The notes under the pieces were generated by a model, which had not been told where the DNA came from, made no database searches, and worked only from the letters and a program-made list of their open reading frames with translations. From Copromyces sp. CBS 386.78 (taxonomy: Eukaryota > Ascomycota > Sordariomycetes > Sordariales > Sordariaceae): a stretch of DNA of 64,000 bases. Both the position numbers and the translations under genes were made by a program. Positions 12,071 to 24,049 of the stretch are shown here, piece by piece (positions within the stretch are counted from its first letter, which is position 1; each line of letters starts with the position of its first letter). Where the stretch lies: positions 186,001 to 250,000 of the forward strand of contig MU839101.1 in assembly GCA_030685235.1 (NCBI GenBank), given 5' to 3'.

Positions 12071-15000
12071 ATGGAGGCTGCAGACATCAACGACGATGTC
12101 GTCCACCCGGAAGTGCGGGCGCACATCACCAACCTGGTCTCTGCGGTATGTTCTCTCCCACTTCTGGACCCTTTCTGTACATGATACTTGGGGTATGGTC
12201 ATGTACTGACTGTGGCGACTCGAATAGCTCGGTGGTTACAGCGTGGACGACGATGGAAGCTACAAGCTCGGTGACGAAGCGCTCGACGTCTTGCGCGACC
12301 TGAAGAAATGGATCCGATTCTACGATGAAAAGACCAACCGTATGGACGTTGCCAGATGTCTGGCTGAAGCGAATCTTGTCGGCGGCGATCTGCTCCAGAT
12401 CTTGACACTATGGCCCCAGAGCGAAACCGACAGCAAATACAAAGCCCGTATTGCCCTGGCCTGCTTCGAGGTCATGGTGCCCCTTACATGGCCCATAGAG
12501 AAGGAGCGCGCGGAAATGACCATCAACCACCATCGCCACATGCCCGTCCTGCAGCTTGCCCAGCTTGGCTATAAGCGCGCCATCATCAACTTCGATGCGA
12601 TACCCATCCTCAACACCGCCGTCAGGGTAGCCCTGCCCTCCATGGCCATGCCTATTGGCGAGCGGACACCTCGAGACCTGGCTATCATCAAGCTCATTCT
12701 GTTCTTCCTGAGGAATGTTGCCATGATCGCACCTCCTCAAGGTGTCAAGTACGAAGGCGACGAGACACAGGTATCCAGGTCGGCCACCATCGATGCCTTC
12801 TCCTACCAGGACATATTTCTGACCCTCCTTACCCTTGCTTCCAACATGGGCGAGGACTTCCGCACCGAGGATGTAGTTGTTATGGAGATCATCTTTCATC
12901 TTGTCAAAAGAGTTGATCCTAGCTCGCTCTTCGTCAGCGAAAAGCAACTCAACAAAGCAAAGGGACAAGAGCTGGCATCGGAGATGCGCAAGGAAGCTGC
13001 TATGCTGAAGTCGTACAACAAAACTACAACCACCCGCCATAGTCGATTTGGAACAATGATCTGGGTGAAACGAGCAGACGGCAAAATGGTGACAGTATCT
13101 GGCCAAGAGGCTCTTTTGGATGCCAAGACACGGGAGAGGAAGATGGATAGCTCAAAAACATTCAGACCGCCGAGGAGGGCGAGGAGACCCGAGATGGAAC
13201 CCAAAGACCTTGGTCCTCCAGTGACACTAGACGAAAGAGCTCGTCAGCAGCTTCGATCATTCGTCCAAGACTTCCTTGACTCGGGTTTCAACCCCTTGTT
13301 TCTGCACGTGAGGCAATCGATCGACCGGGAGGCATTGCATGTGTTGAACCAGCATAAGAGCCAGTTCTTCTACCTTGTCGCCTGGTTCCTCGAAGCCGAG
13401 CGGATGCGCAGAAAGGCCAAAAGGGAGGAGTCAAAGTCGACGTCCGCGGCCGGAGAAGAGGTGAACAGCTTTAACCTCGTTGCTGCTGTACTCCAACAGG
13501 AAATGTTCGCTTCCATGAACCGTGCGCTTGACCGGTCCTATAGTGACAAAGACTGGCAGTTGCTTACCTCCGTCATGCGATGTTACACCCAGATCTTCCT
13601 TACAGTCCAGGAGATGTCCGAGTCTCCCAATGAGGAGGACCAGGAGATCGCCGAAAACACCCTCAGCCGTCTCTTCTACGAGGAGACAACCCACGACCTT
13701 ATCGCGAATATCGCTCGAACATACAAGGACCAGGGCTTCGAATACCTTGATGCCGCAACGGAGCTGGTCCACACTTTCCTCCGCATATTGGAAGGTTACT
13801 CTAAACAAAATGTCGACTTGCAGGTGCGCTCGCGGAAGCGAGCCCGCCGAAAGAAGAAGGCTGCTAAAGCTGCCGCTGCAGCAGCAACTAGAGCTCCCGG
13901 TGAGGAAGCAGAAGACGTTGGTGTTCCCGAAGAGAATGATGCCGACGATTCTGGAGACGATGAGCAACATGCAGAGCGCGTCACTCAGGAGCGCAGGTTC
14001 GAGTTTGGAAAATTCGCCATCAGATTCGCTCCTCAGGGTGTTGTCGACACATTTGTCGCCTTTACCAAATACTATCGGGATTTGAACGATGCGCAGCTGA
14101 AGCGCGCTCATCGCTACTTCTACCGTGTTGCCTTCAAACAGGAGCTAGGCGTCATGCTGTTCCGACTGGACATCATCAATCTCTTTTACAACATGGTGAA
14201 AGGCCCTGAGCCCCTAGACAAAAGCTCGCCGATGTTCAAGGAATGGGAGGAGCTCTCCAAGCAGATCATTCGGAAATGTGTCAAAAAGCTTCAAGAGCGG
14301 CCTGCGCTATTTACCGAACTGCTCTTTTCCAAGATCGGCAGCACGACACACTTCCTTGAGCATGGCTACGAGAAGCCTGTCACCACAACTACCCCACGAC
14401 CTGGTGCCGAGCTGGAGTTTAAGCGGGCCACGGAGCGCGACGAGCAGATTGGTATTGCGGTCAGCGTACTCATCGACAAACAGCAAACCGAGCATTTGCA
14501 GTGGCTCAAGGATCAGCTAACAAGCGCAATGAGCGAGCGGCAAGCTTGGGAGAACGTAGACAAGGCCATGGCAACCACTACTGAGGTCGTCGCTGATGGT
14601 GAAGCTGCCGAAGAGAGCTCCACCAAATCAGCACCACCACATATCACCATCCGCCCTGATACCGAAGCGCGCCGCACAGCCATGTTCAAGAACCCGCACC
14701 TCCGCCTCCTCATGCGTCTGGTCGGCATGGAGCGCCTTACCCCTACTCTCGACGAAACCCCCGACTCGACTTGGATCCTCCCAGGCAGCCACACCGCCGA
14801 GGCGATCCAAGACACCATCGATCTCATCAACAAGGCCGAATTCTCCCCTCCCACATTTGAGGACGGCGGCTCAGCCGAAGACCAGCTCCGGCGCAAGTCC
14901 GCCGCTGCTTCCCGCAGGACACGTGCCGCATACGACGATGACGACGAAGAGATTCGCGGGTTCCTCGGTGACGACGACGACGACGACGAAGGCGGTATCG

Positions 15001-15881
15001 GCGAAGACTTCCTCTTTGCGCCCGGCGGTCCCACCGCTCGCAAGCCGGATGCTAGACCGCAGAAGAAGCGGCAGCGCAGGCGCCGGAGAGAGGCTGGCAG
15101 TGGAGACGAGGAAGATGAAGGGGTGTCGGATGAAGTATTGGCTGCGCGGGCGAGGAAGAGGAGGGAGAAGGAGCTGGAGAAGATGAGGAAGATCAAGAGT
15201 GAGATGTATGTGCACGCAAGCGACGATGAGACGGACGATGAGAGGGATCGGGAATTTTTTGAGCGCGAGAAGAAGAGGCAGGAGGCAAAGGACTCGACTT
15301 TTGATAGCATGCTTGGGACGTTGGGGTTGTCGGTGTTGTCGCAGGCAATTGATGGGGGAAAGAGCGCGTGGGAGGCGGTGTTGGATGATGAGGATGGTGG
15401 TGATGGGAGTGAGGGTGAAGGGGGGAGAAGTGCGAAGCGGAGGAAGAAGCAGGTTGCTTCTGATTCCGAAAAAGAGGAGGAGGAGGAAGAAGAGCAAGAG
15501 GAGGATAGTGACGAAGAATTACCTACGAAACAGGCTAAGAGAAAGATCTCGAAAAAGAAGGCGGCGGCCCCGTCAAAACGACCGGCAAGGAGGCCTGCGG
15601 CAACCAAGAAGAAGGCTATTGTGGAGCTCAGCAACGACGACGAAGATGAAGAGGAAGAAGACGAGGAGGAGGACGCCATGGACGTGGATTCGGCAAATGA
15701 AGGCACGGCCACTAAGGACGTACCTTTACCCTCTAGCCCTGGTGAGGGTCTAGGGAGGAGGATAAACAAAATGGTGGTGGACGATAACGACGCGGATGAG
15801 GATGATCAGCCAGTGGTGGCTGCTCGCCAAAGGCCAAGAGCCAGGGGCGGATTCGTCATTGACAGCAGTGATGAAGAGTAG
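12071..15881 (+). CDS. Tof1/Swi1/Timeless replication fork protection protein
   Basis: Tof1 (Swi1, Timeless) works with Csm3/Tipin at replication forks, couples helicase and polymerase, stabilises stalled forks and passes checkpoint signals in the nucleus. A 25-codon first exon (12071-12145; [19 protein letters not shown]) is joined by an 82-nt phase-0 intron (TACTGAC branch) to a long exon (12228-15881), giving 1242 aa, normal for the family. The N-terminal Timeless domain begins with [20 protein letters not shown] and DLLQIL and runs for about 300 residues, followed by alpha-helical repeats. From about residue 930 the tail is disordered, with an acidic run (DDDDDDEGG), basic nuclear-localisation-like clusters (KKRQRRRRR) and further E/D-rich blocks. 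A long antisense Ser-rich ORF over this tail is only its shadow. The promoter contains two ACGCGT boxes. Confidence 0.95.
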
Positions 15882-17009
15882 ATAAAGACCTGGCTGTGTC
15901 TTTGCATCCTTTGTTCCCACAGTGTAGTTTGGTCTGGTTGATAGGAATATTCAGGAGCATGGCGTGTTTGCTTGGGACTTGGGGTTCTGGTTTGGTTAAA
16001 GAGGCCAGATGTGTATGAGATACCATGGGATTAAAAGCGGCTGTCACGAGTCACTTTACGTATGCAAGCCACCAAAATTTGTGACCCTTCGATCATTCAT
16101 ATGTTGTACACAGATCCTTTTGGGTCACACTGCAGTTGTGCTTGGCAAAATGTTTGTTTATTTTACCCCTGAATTACACGACCCCTCGCACCAGCTTGCT
16201 TTGGCGTCGCTGTAAGTCAATACCCACCCTAACCCCTAACACACTTTGTTGGAGCACGACATTGACCGGGTTCAACACGGCTTTATAAGATACGAGTATG
16301 ATCATCAATGAACGTCGGGTGAAAGATTTATTAAACGAGGGTCCGAGCCCAAATGCTCCAATGTCCGAAACAAAGTCGCATGGACTCAGTGAAACAGTCC
16401 CCTTTGAAAGGATTTGCCCCGCCCGACTTGCTCACCAATCTGGATATCGCACTAACTATTCACGGCTCGCTGGTGCCGTGCACGGCACTGGGTGCCGGTA
16501 ACGCCATATCAGCGTTGCATGTTACACCTCTGCCGGCATTTAAATGGTTAGCGCAGTGAAATGGCAAAGTGGCGATAACCTAACCTTTGTACAAAATATG
16601 GCCGCTTTTCTCACATCCAACCCCACCAAATATTGTAGGCTGGCGGTACCAAGCTAACAAGTTAAATGCCTGCAGAGGTGTAAAGCGCGTCCCGGTCCGG
16701 ATATCTTCATCCAAACTTCTCTTTTTCACTTGAATCACAAGACGAGGTCACACAATAGCACTTTCCCGTCCATCGATTGTCTCGGACTCGGGTGTCCTCT
16801 GGTAATACCAAGGTACGTGGATATTTCCGAGCGGACGCTGATGACTACATAGATGCTAAGTTCCACGTAGCAGATCGGTACTGGAGCTCAAGGTGTCGTG
16901 TCTCCTTGGGCTGTGCGCGGGATCATTTCTTCACTTTCTTCTTTTCAATTCTGTTGGGATCGACTGAGAATCGGAATCTGGAAGAGCAGCAGAACCCATC
17001 TTCCAGAAA
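15882..17009. other. Intergenic, TOF1 3' side and DHA2 promoter
   Basis: This 1.1-kb tandem spacer contains no supported gene. Its last ~250 bp hold CT-rich sequence typical of a transcript leader before the ATG at 17010. Confidence 0.7.
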
Positions 17010-18787
17010 ATGGCGGGAAACACAGCCGGCCACTCGAACGGTGACCGGGTCGTCGCCGCTCCCGGAAGCAGCCGTCACGTCCATGACGAGACAACACCAC
17101 TACTGAGCGAATCCACCCTCGAGGCCAACAAACCCATCAACGAGGCCGCGGAAGATGACAGTGACAGCATCGACAGCACCGGTGATGGCGAAATAACCGT
17201 CGTAGCCGATGAGCTCTCCACCACCCGTCTGGTCGTCATCTTCAGCACAACCTGGGTGGGCGTCTTCCTCGGCGCCATCGACGCCAGCATCATCGCCACG
17301 CTGTCGGCGCCCATCGCGAGCGAGTTTCAGTCCCTGAGCCTGTTGTCGTGGATAGCTACCGCCTATCTCATTGCCAATGCGGCCTGCCAGCCCTTGTCCG
17401 GTCGTCTGACCGACATTTTTGGGCGCGGCCCCGGCCTGGTCTTTAGCAATGTTCTGTTCGCGCTGGGTAACCTGATTTGCGGTGTGGCCAAGAATGAGCA
17501 GACCATGATTCTCGGTCGCGTCGTTGCGGGCATTGGTGGTGGTGGACTGATGAGTATTAGCACCTTTTTGGGATCGGATTTGGTTCCTTTGAGGAAGAGA
17601 GGCGTGGTTCAAGGGTTGGGAAATATTTTCTATGGGTGAGTTATCATTGCATGCTGGCTTGTCTTACTTACTGACAACCATTTTGCAGAGCCGGTGCCAT
17701 GCTTGGCGGTGTTTTTGGCGGCTTCCTCAACGACACCTCCTCCTGGGGCTGGCGCCTTGCCTTCCTTGTCCAAGTTCCCGTCAGTCTCGTATCGGCTGTG
17801 CTCGTCTACTTCCTCGTCAAGGTCCCTCCCAAGGTCTCCAACAAGTCGCTCATCTCGCGCATCGACTTCCTGGGCTCTTTCTTCACCATCGCCTTCCTCA
17901 TCCTCCTCCTCCTAGGTCTCAATGCCGGCGGCAACGTCGTCCCCTGGACGCACCCGCTTGTGCTGGTCTCCATTCCTCTATCCTTCATCATGCTTGCCGG
18001 CTTCATCTACTGGGAGTCCCGCCCGGACAACACCCAACCCATCATCCCCGTCCGGCTGCTCGCCCACCGCACCGTCTTCACCGCTTGCGTCACCAACCTA
18101 ATGTGCACCATGGTCACCCTCATGCTCACCTTCTACGTGCCCATCTACCTGATTGTCCTCGGTCACACCCCGACCCAAGCCGGCCTCCGCTTGCTCGCCT
18201 CCCCGCTGGCTGTCTGCTTCACCAGCTTCGGCTCGGGCCTGATCATGAAGGCCACCGGCCTGTACAAGGGGTTGGGCATCGCCCTCGTCTCGACGCTCGT
18301 TCTGGGCGTCGCTCTCCTGACCACCCTAGGCCAGCACTCCCCCGGCTGGATCGTCTTCGTCGCCCTCTTCTTGATCGGAGGCGGCTATGGCGGTATGTTG
18401 ACCGTCACCATGGTCGCCTGCATCGCCGCCGTGGACCATTCGCAGCAGGCCGTGATCACAAGCGCTACTTATGCTTTCCGGTCGGTTGGTGCGACGGTGG
18501 GTATCACGGTTGCGTCGACGGTGTACCAGAATATTCTCAAGACGGAGCTGTGGGCCCGGTTCGGTGATTGGCCGGGGGCGGAGGAGCAGATTGGTAGGAT
18601 TAGAGACGATTTGGGCGAGCTGAACAGGTTGCCGCTGGCGTGGAGGGAGGGCGTGATGGAGTCGTTCATGACGGCGTTTAAGGGCGTGTGGTTTACGGCG
18701 CTGGGGATGGCGGTACTGGGGTTGGTGGCTGTTTCGTTGATGAAGCAGCATAAGCTACACTCGACGCTTACGAGACGGGAGGATTGA
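17010..18787 (+). CDS. DHA2-family MFS transporter, vacuolar basic amino acid/drug type
   Basis: Predicted 14-helix major facilitator of the DHA2 group, which includes vacuolar basic amino acid permeases (Vba) and drug:H+ antiporters. Two exons (17010-17635 and 17689-18787) flank a 53-nt phase-2 intron (GTGAGT...TTGCAG), giving 574 aa. The ATG has a good context (AAAATGG). A hydrophilic ~75-residue N-terminus contains an acidic dileucine signal DETTPLL (residues 26-32), typical of sorting to the vacuole. Helix 1 includes GVFLGAIDASIIATLSAPI; the MFS loop motif GRLTDIFGRG is at 131-140 and GRVVAGIGGGG follows. The gene is convergent with the monocarboxylate-type transporter downstream. Vacuolar location is inferred from the signal; the substrate cannot be assigned. 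Confidence 0.9.
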
Positions 18788-19122
18788 TCAAGTTAGTAGG
18801 TACAGAGCCGTGTGTGTGTGGTTGGAAGGCGGTTTAGCATTGGATATGGGTGCGCTGTGTTGAGGAGAGGAGGATAAACGGGCTTGGTTATTTGGGCACC
18901 CCGTTTGGTGAGCGAAAAGTTCGTTTGGGCGTTACTTTTGTGGAGGGTTCTCTTTTGCTCTCTATTTTCTTTGCAGTCTATTTTCTTTCCGTTTGCGGCA
19001 AGATAAAAGTACACGAAGCTCTATGATCGCGGTGTTTCTACCACACATGAATCGGAGATGGCCTTAGCAGCCAGCTTGACCCTCTAACCTTCCAGTGTGT
19101 AATCGCATTGTCTCCCACCGTT
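18788..19122. other. Convergent 3' spacer between two MFS genes
   Basis: This 335-bp segment lies between the ends of two oppositely oriented transporter genes. Nothing besides presumed 3' untranslated sequence is seen. Confidence 0.8.
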
Positions 19123-20583
19123 CTACACTCTTCCTAAAATCCCCTGCGGTGTCGCCATCTTGCTTGCAACTGTTACAAGCCCACCGACAAGACACATGAC
19201 ACCGCTGAAGATGGACAGCTCGGAATATCCTCCATACACATCGATGAGCTTCCCGTTGATCGGAGGTCCAATCAATACCGCAATCGAGCCCAACGCCATT
19301 CCCATACCGATATACGTTCCCAAATCTCTAGGATCTCTCGGACAGACCGTCAAAGCCGCAGACGCCCCCGAGATGATCATCCCCGACGAAAACCCATAGA
19401 CAACCGAGTACACGATCAACCCAGCCGTCGTCTCCGCCTTGTTGAAGCAAAGAATGATGATCCCGCTCGCCACTCCGCCTACCGCCAGCACATTCAATTT
19501 TCCCACCCGATCTGCCATAACCCCAGGAATAATGCGCCCAAAAGTCGACGCCGCATTGACGATAGCCAACAAGTATCTAGCTAGTGTCGCATCCACCCCT
19601 CTCGAAACCGCATACGTCGGAATAAAAAACAACGGCGTCAACATCCCCAGAAACAAAAAGAATATCGCAACCACCAACATCACAAAGTCATTTTGCTTCA
19701 ACGCCTTCGCCAGAAAGAAACTCGTCGTCCGCGGCGGTAGACGTGGTTTAATCGCCAAACTTGCGAATCCCAAAAGGGGCAACATCACGAACCCGATGAC
19801 CCTGACTGACCACCCAAAGCCCAGCTTGCCCCCATGCCCATAATCACCAACATGGCCAGAACCACCACCACCACCATTCAACAACCTCCCCAACACAATC
19901 GGCACAACCACCCCGCCCACCGAACTCCCACTAACCGCCAGTCCCAGCGCCGCTGCCCGTCTCTTCTCAAACCACTGCGCCACCGCCGCCATCGCCGGAA
20001 ACATCAACAATCCCATAGCAACCCCATTCAAAACCCCCTGCGCCAGCATCAGTTGCCAGTAGGTCTTACAGAGACTAGTCATCATGACCGCAAATATCAT
20101 CAACACAGCGCCTGGACGGACGGTAGCAGAGGCACCGTACCGGTCGAAGAGAGGGCCGGCGAAGAGGCCGGTGAAGAAGGAGAGGAAGGATTGGAGGGAG
20201 CCGATCCAGGCTATTTTTGAGGAGGACATCGAGGCGGTGTGGGTGTGGGAGGAGGAGAGGGGAGAATGGGGGGAGAGGAGGTGGTATTGTTCGTAAACGC
20301 CAAAGGCGTTGGAGTAGCCGAGGGCGCAAAAGAAGATGAAGGCGGAGGCGGCGGCGACGAGCCAGGCGCGGGGACCGCCGTCGGGGGCGGGGGAGATGTC
20401 GTTGAGGTGAGCATCTGGGTCGGAGTCGGAGTTAGACGATGTGATGGGGTAAGGATTGGGGTTGGCGTCTTTCTCGGTGTTGTTGCCGGTGTCGAGGCCG
20501 GTGGAAGGTGGGGAGGAGGGGTGTTTGTCTGTTAAGGCGATAGACTGCCGAGGGGCTGTGGAGTGAAGATGTGGGTTTGACAT
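19123..20583 (-). CDS. MFS monocarboxylate permease-like transporter (MCT/MCH family)
   Basis: Twelve-helix plasma-membrane-type MFS protein of the monocarboxylate porter family, single exon, 486 aa. The first in-frame ATG is at 20583; a GTG slightly upstream is not used as a eukaryotic start. A hydrophilic N-terminus rich in S, T, N and P precedes the family signature DGGPRAW (residues 68-74), followed by ALGYSNAFGVYEQYHLLSP at helix 1 and GPLFDRYG in the first cytoplasmic loop. The MLAQGVLNGVAMGLLMFPA segment and the WFEKRRAAALG loop are also typical. In fungi such proteins (Mch, EsbP-like) carry varied carboxylates or are uncharacterised, so the substrate is open. It shares a promoter with the Zn2Cys6 regulator that starts 595 bp away on the other strand. 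Confidence 0.9.
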   Translation of the reverse strand: MSNPHLHSTAPRQSIALTDKHPSSPPSTGLDTGNNTEKDANPNPYPITSSNSDSDPDAHLNDISPAPDGGPRAWLVAAASAFIFFCALGYSNAFGVYEQYHLLSPHSPLSSSHTHTASMSSSKIAWIGSLQSFLSFFTGLFAGPLFDRYGASATVRPGAVLMIFAVMMTSLCKTYWQLMLAQGVLNGVAMGLLMFPAMAAVAQWFEKRRAAALGLAVSGSSVGGVVVPIVLGRLLNGGGGGSGHVGDYGHGGKLGFGWSVRVIGFVMLPLLGFASLAIKPRLPPRTTSFFLAKALKQNDFVMLVVAIFFLFLGMLTPLFFIPTYAVSRGVDATLARYLLAIVNAASTFGRIIPGVMADRVGKLNVLAVGGVASGIIILCFNKAETTAGLIVYSVVYGFSSGMIISGASAALTVCPRDPRDLGTYIGMGMALGSIAVLIGPPINGKLIDVYGGYSELSIFSGVMCLVGGLVTVASKMATPQGILGRV

Positions 20584-21178
20584 GCTGAAGTTCACTTGGA
20601 AGTGTATTTGGTGTTCCGTTAAGTGAGTGTCAAAATTGATTCACACGGTTCGTAGAGAATTCTTTCGGTTGCCATGGCTTCCATATGGCTTGGGTGTCAG
20701 TCTATATACATTTCAATCTCGGTACCCACCCACCGCAACTGACTGGTAGTTCCGCTTCAAATATAAAGTAATTCGGAGATGTAGCGTACCATCACCAACC
20801 TGCCCGATCTGTTGGTTGTCTGAAGGAGTGAGGACTCGTCAGATATTCGGAGCTTATCTCGGACTCGGAGCAGCGAGCCAATCACACTCCGGTCTTTGGT
20901 GTAAGCTCGGAGTATGGCGGGCGACAGAGACAAAGGACGGATTCCATACAGACTGATTCCTTCGGACTGCTTGCTGACAGTACTGCTTCTCTTCCTTTCA
21001 ATTACCATTTTCTTGTCTTCCTCGAAGATCGGTGTCTCTGCCGAGAATATACTGCGGGTACCGTTGTTTTGCGTTGTCAAGCTACATCAACCTTGCTCAA
21101 TCGGATTTCACTTTCGGAGCGGGCCTGACTGACACGGAGACGACTTACACGACTCTCGGAGGACAGTGCTTGTTAGTC
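20584..21178 (+). promoter_or_regulatory. Divergent promoter with repeated TCGGAG sites
   Basis: TCGGAG occurs six times, all on the + strand, at 20773, 20847, 20865, 20907, 21114 and 21156. TCGGAC is found at 20859 (directly abutting the copy at 20865) and 20962, and TCGGAT at 21101. CGG triplets are the usual half-site of Zn2Cys6 proteins. The adjacent regulator gene encodes such a zinc cluster, so auto-regulation and control of the divergent transporter are plausible. The repeats are seen directly; the binding protein is inferred. The two last copies may lie in the leader of the regulator transcript. Confidence 0.5.
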
Positions 21179-23763
21179 ATGGCGGAGCCCGAACGTCGAC
21201 CCCTGAGGTTACGGCCACAAGTGTAAGTGCTTCAATTCATCCCGTCTGGTGATAACGGTTATGTAGGACGTGAGGCTAATTGATCCAGATCGTGTGCTCT
21301 TTGCCGGAGGCGTAAAGTCCGGTGCAATCGGGAGACACCCTGCAGCAACTGTATTCGCTCCAAGAACGTCCATGGCTGCGTGTATCAGGTCCATCCGCTT
21401 CCTCAACAATTGCCACCACAAAGGCCACGTCCGCTCGCTGCCTGTGATACTCCCAAAGACAGTCAAGCCCAGAGCCTTGTCCGGCCGGGTCCAGTAGTCC
21501 GGTCCGTTCCGGCTCCAGGGGCAGGTTCTTTCGTCACACTACCGCCGTTTCCTACCCCGTCAGCCAGCGGAACATCAACTGTTGTCTCGGGCCATTCCTC
21601 AAAAGCTCCGTCCTGCGTTGATGCCTCGAGCTCAACCCACTCACCTGCCGCAACGAATCAACTGACGACTTTACCTGTAGTCTCTAGTTCGGATCCCAAT
21701 GTACTGAGGGGCAGAATTCGGGAGCTTGAGGAACAGTTGTCCAAAGCAACACTTTCACGGTCTTCAAACCCGAAAGCTCCTTCAAGTCCAACAGCCACAC
21801 ACGAGTCTTCTCTTGCAGGAACGTTCATTACTCAGGCAGCCAGTACCTCCCGGATCGTCAATGTTTTCCACAAAAGCCGTCTGTTCGGCCAGAGCCATTG
21901 GCTAAATGGAGTTATCTTGGTGAGTGAAACCCCTTGAAAGATGTCCGTTTGTCCCTGTTACCGCTCTGCAAGCACTTGTTGACCACAAAGCCCAACACAG
22001 TTGTTAGATATATTCAAGACGTTCGAGCCCGTGGTCCGCAACGGCACCGCAAATAAGTCCATGGCAGGCGTGGCAAAGTGCAAAGCTTTAGCCCGAGTCA
22101 TTAAGGCCCAACGGACTCCGCCATGGCCAACCATACCAACTCGTGATCTGCCGCCAAGGGAGATTGCCGACCAACTGATGGACTGTTATCTCAGGACTTT
22201 TGAGTCCTTATACAGGGTCCTGCACATTCCCACTTTCAAGACAGACTATGAGGCGCTCTGGGAATCAGTGTCGGGGCATCCGCATGCGGATCAACAGCCG
22301 CAGCGTGTCGATACGGCCTTCCTGGTCCAAGTCAAGCTCGTGCTTGCCATTGGCGCCACCGTTTACGACCAAGACTTTTCTCTCCGCCCCTCTGCCATCC
22401 GCTGGGTGTATGAAGCGCACACATTCACCTCGGAACCAGAGTTCAAGTCCCGATTGAATATCAGGTCACTACAAACCGATATCCTGCTATTGCTAGCGCG
22501 TGAAACGGCCGGTCTCGGTGGAAATCTGATCTGGATCTCGGCGGGTTCCTTGCTGAGGACTGCGGTGTACATGGGTTTGCACAGGGACCCGGCGCACCTC
22601 CCGAGGAGAACAATCTTTGCCGCCGAAATGCACCGGCGGCTGTGGAATACCGTGCTTGAGCTAATGGTGTCGTATAGCATGAATGCCGGAGCACCGCCGC
22701 AGATATCGCTCGATGACTATGACACAGAGCCGCCGGGTAACTACCACGACGAACAGCTTGTGGAAACTCCTGCAGACGATGGGAGCGACCTTTCACCCGC
22801 AGCGGCGCAACCGGAAAGTGAGTTTACACAAACGTCCGTTGCAATCGCCATGCGGAAGATCCTTCCCATCAGGCTTGCCATCGCAAAACTTCTGAACGAC
22901 CTCGGATCGACTCGTCGCCAGGGCGATATGGCATCTGCATACCATGAATCATTGAAGCTCGATACGGATCTGAGAGCAGCATATCGAACCCTCACTCGAA
23001 CCCTTCAAGTGCTTTCTCGCAACTTAAACGAGGGTTGCTGGCCGGGATCATCGTCATCCGCTCTGCTCTTCCCATCCCAATTCATTGATCTCGTCATCAA
23101 CCGTGACCTCTCTGCCCTTCACATTCCCTTCTACAGCGCCGCGCTTCACGAAGCTGCCTACGCTTTCTCGCGGAAAGTCGTCGTTGAATCCTGCTTCAAG
23201 ATCTGGCGTACCGTCAACTCTTCGCCAACTTCCCCTTCATCGGCAGGTGCCGCTCGGCAAGATGCCGACCCCCGAAGAGCTACCAACCAAGACATCTGCC
23301 GGCTGGCTTCTCACGGTGCAGGCTTCTGCCGCAACGCAGGTATCCAAGTAAGCATGCTCCTCCTCGGCGAGCTGCGCGCCCAGCTCAGGGAAGAAGCCGA
23401 AACAAGTCTTTCTCCGGTGAATCGATCACTGGTGCGGCCTGATCTGCTCGCTATGGTAACCGAGGCCAAGGACTGGACCATGCGCAATATCAACGCGGGC
23501 GAGACCAACGTGAAGGGTTACCTGTTTGCTAGTATGGTGTTGGCACAGATTGAAGGGATGATGAAAGGCCAGGAAGGAGAGGAGGCACTTGCGCAGATGC
23601 TGGCGAAGGCAGCGGATGAGGTTGTGGATAAGTGTGTGCCGCTTCTGGAGGAGATGTTGGAGAGGGAGACGAGGGTGAGGATGGCGAGCGGTGGAGAGAT
23701 TGATTCTGGGCAAACGCAAAGGCGAGAATGTGGCCAAGGAGAAGCAGGAGAGGGAATGGTGTC

Positions 23764-23799
<36 letters not shown>

Positions 23800-24049
23800 G
23801 TTTGAAGCAGATGGTTTGGCTATTACTCCTGAATCAGAATCGGCGCTGGGAATAATAGGTAACTGGGATATGTTGGTGAGTGTCCTGCCCTTGACGATGT
23901 ATTGGTCACCCTGCTAATGAGTTGACGCCTGTGGACTGCAGATGTTGGATGCTCAACATATTGGCGGCTTTGGAGATATCGCTGAACCGATGAATTGGGC
24001 GCTCACCGGAGCCACGCCATTCAGTGCAGTTGGGCCATTCATCTGGTAG
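21179..24049 (+). CDS. Zn2Cys6 transcription factor with fungal-specific TF domain
   Basis: Predicted nuclear DNA-binding regulator of 885 aa from four exons (21179-21222, 21289-21919, 22001-23875, 23942-24049), with introns of 66, 81 and 66 nt. All four junctions keep frame, and the first intron sits just before the zinc cluster. The binuclear cluster CALCRRRKVRCNRETPC and SNCIRSKNVHGC has its six cysteines at 17, 20, 27, 33, 36 and 45, spacing 2-6-5-2-8. A Pro/Ser-rich linker and a short coiled coil (LRGRIRELEEQLSKA) follow. The middle homology region starts near residue 250 (LMDCYLRTFESLYRVLHIP) and contains RTAVYMGLHRDP. A 12-Gln tract occupies residues 814-825. The target genes are unknown; the divergent monocarboxylate-type transporter is the obvious candidate. 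Confidence 0.9.
23765..23800 (+). repeat. CAA/CAG trinucleotide repeat encoding Q12
   Basis: Eleven CAA and a final CAG code for twelve glutamines near the C-terminus of the Zn2Cys6 regulator. Such tracts are common in fungal activators and vary in length between strains. Confidence 0.95.

Noticed and set aside
14513..15769. 418-codon ORF on the minus strand, very Ser-rich
   Set aside because: It is the antisense shadow of the acidic and basic low-complexity tail of TOF1.
21032..21178. Longer N-terminus for the Zn2Cys6 regulator using an upstream in-frame stretch
   Set aside because: The extension would need a non-ATG start; the ATG at 21179 leads directly into the zinc cluster in the usual position.
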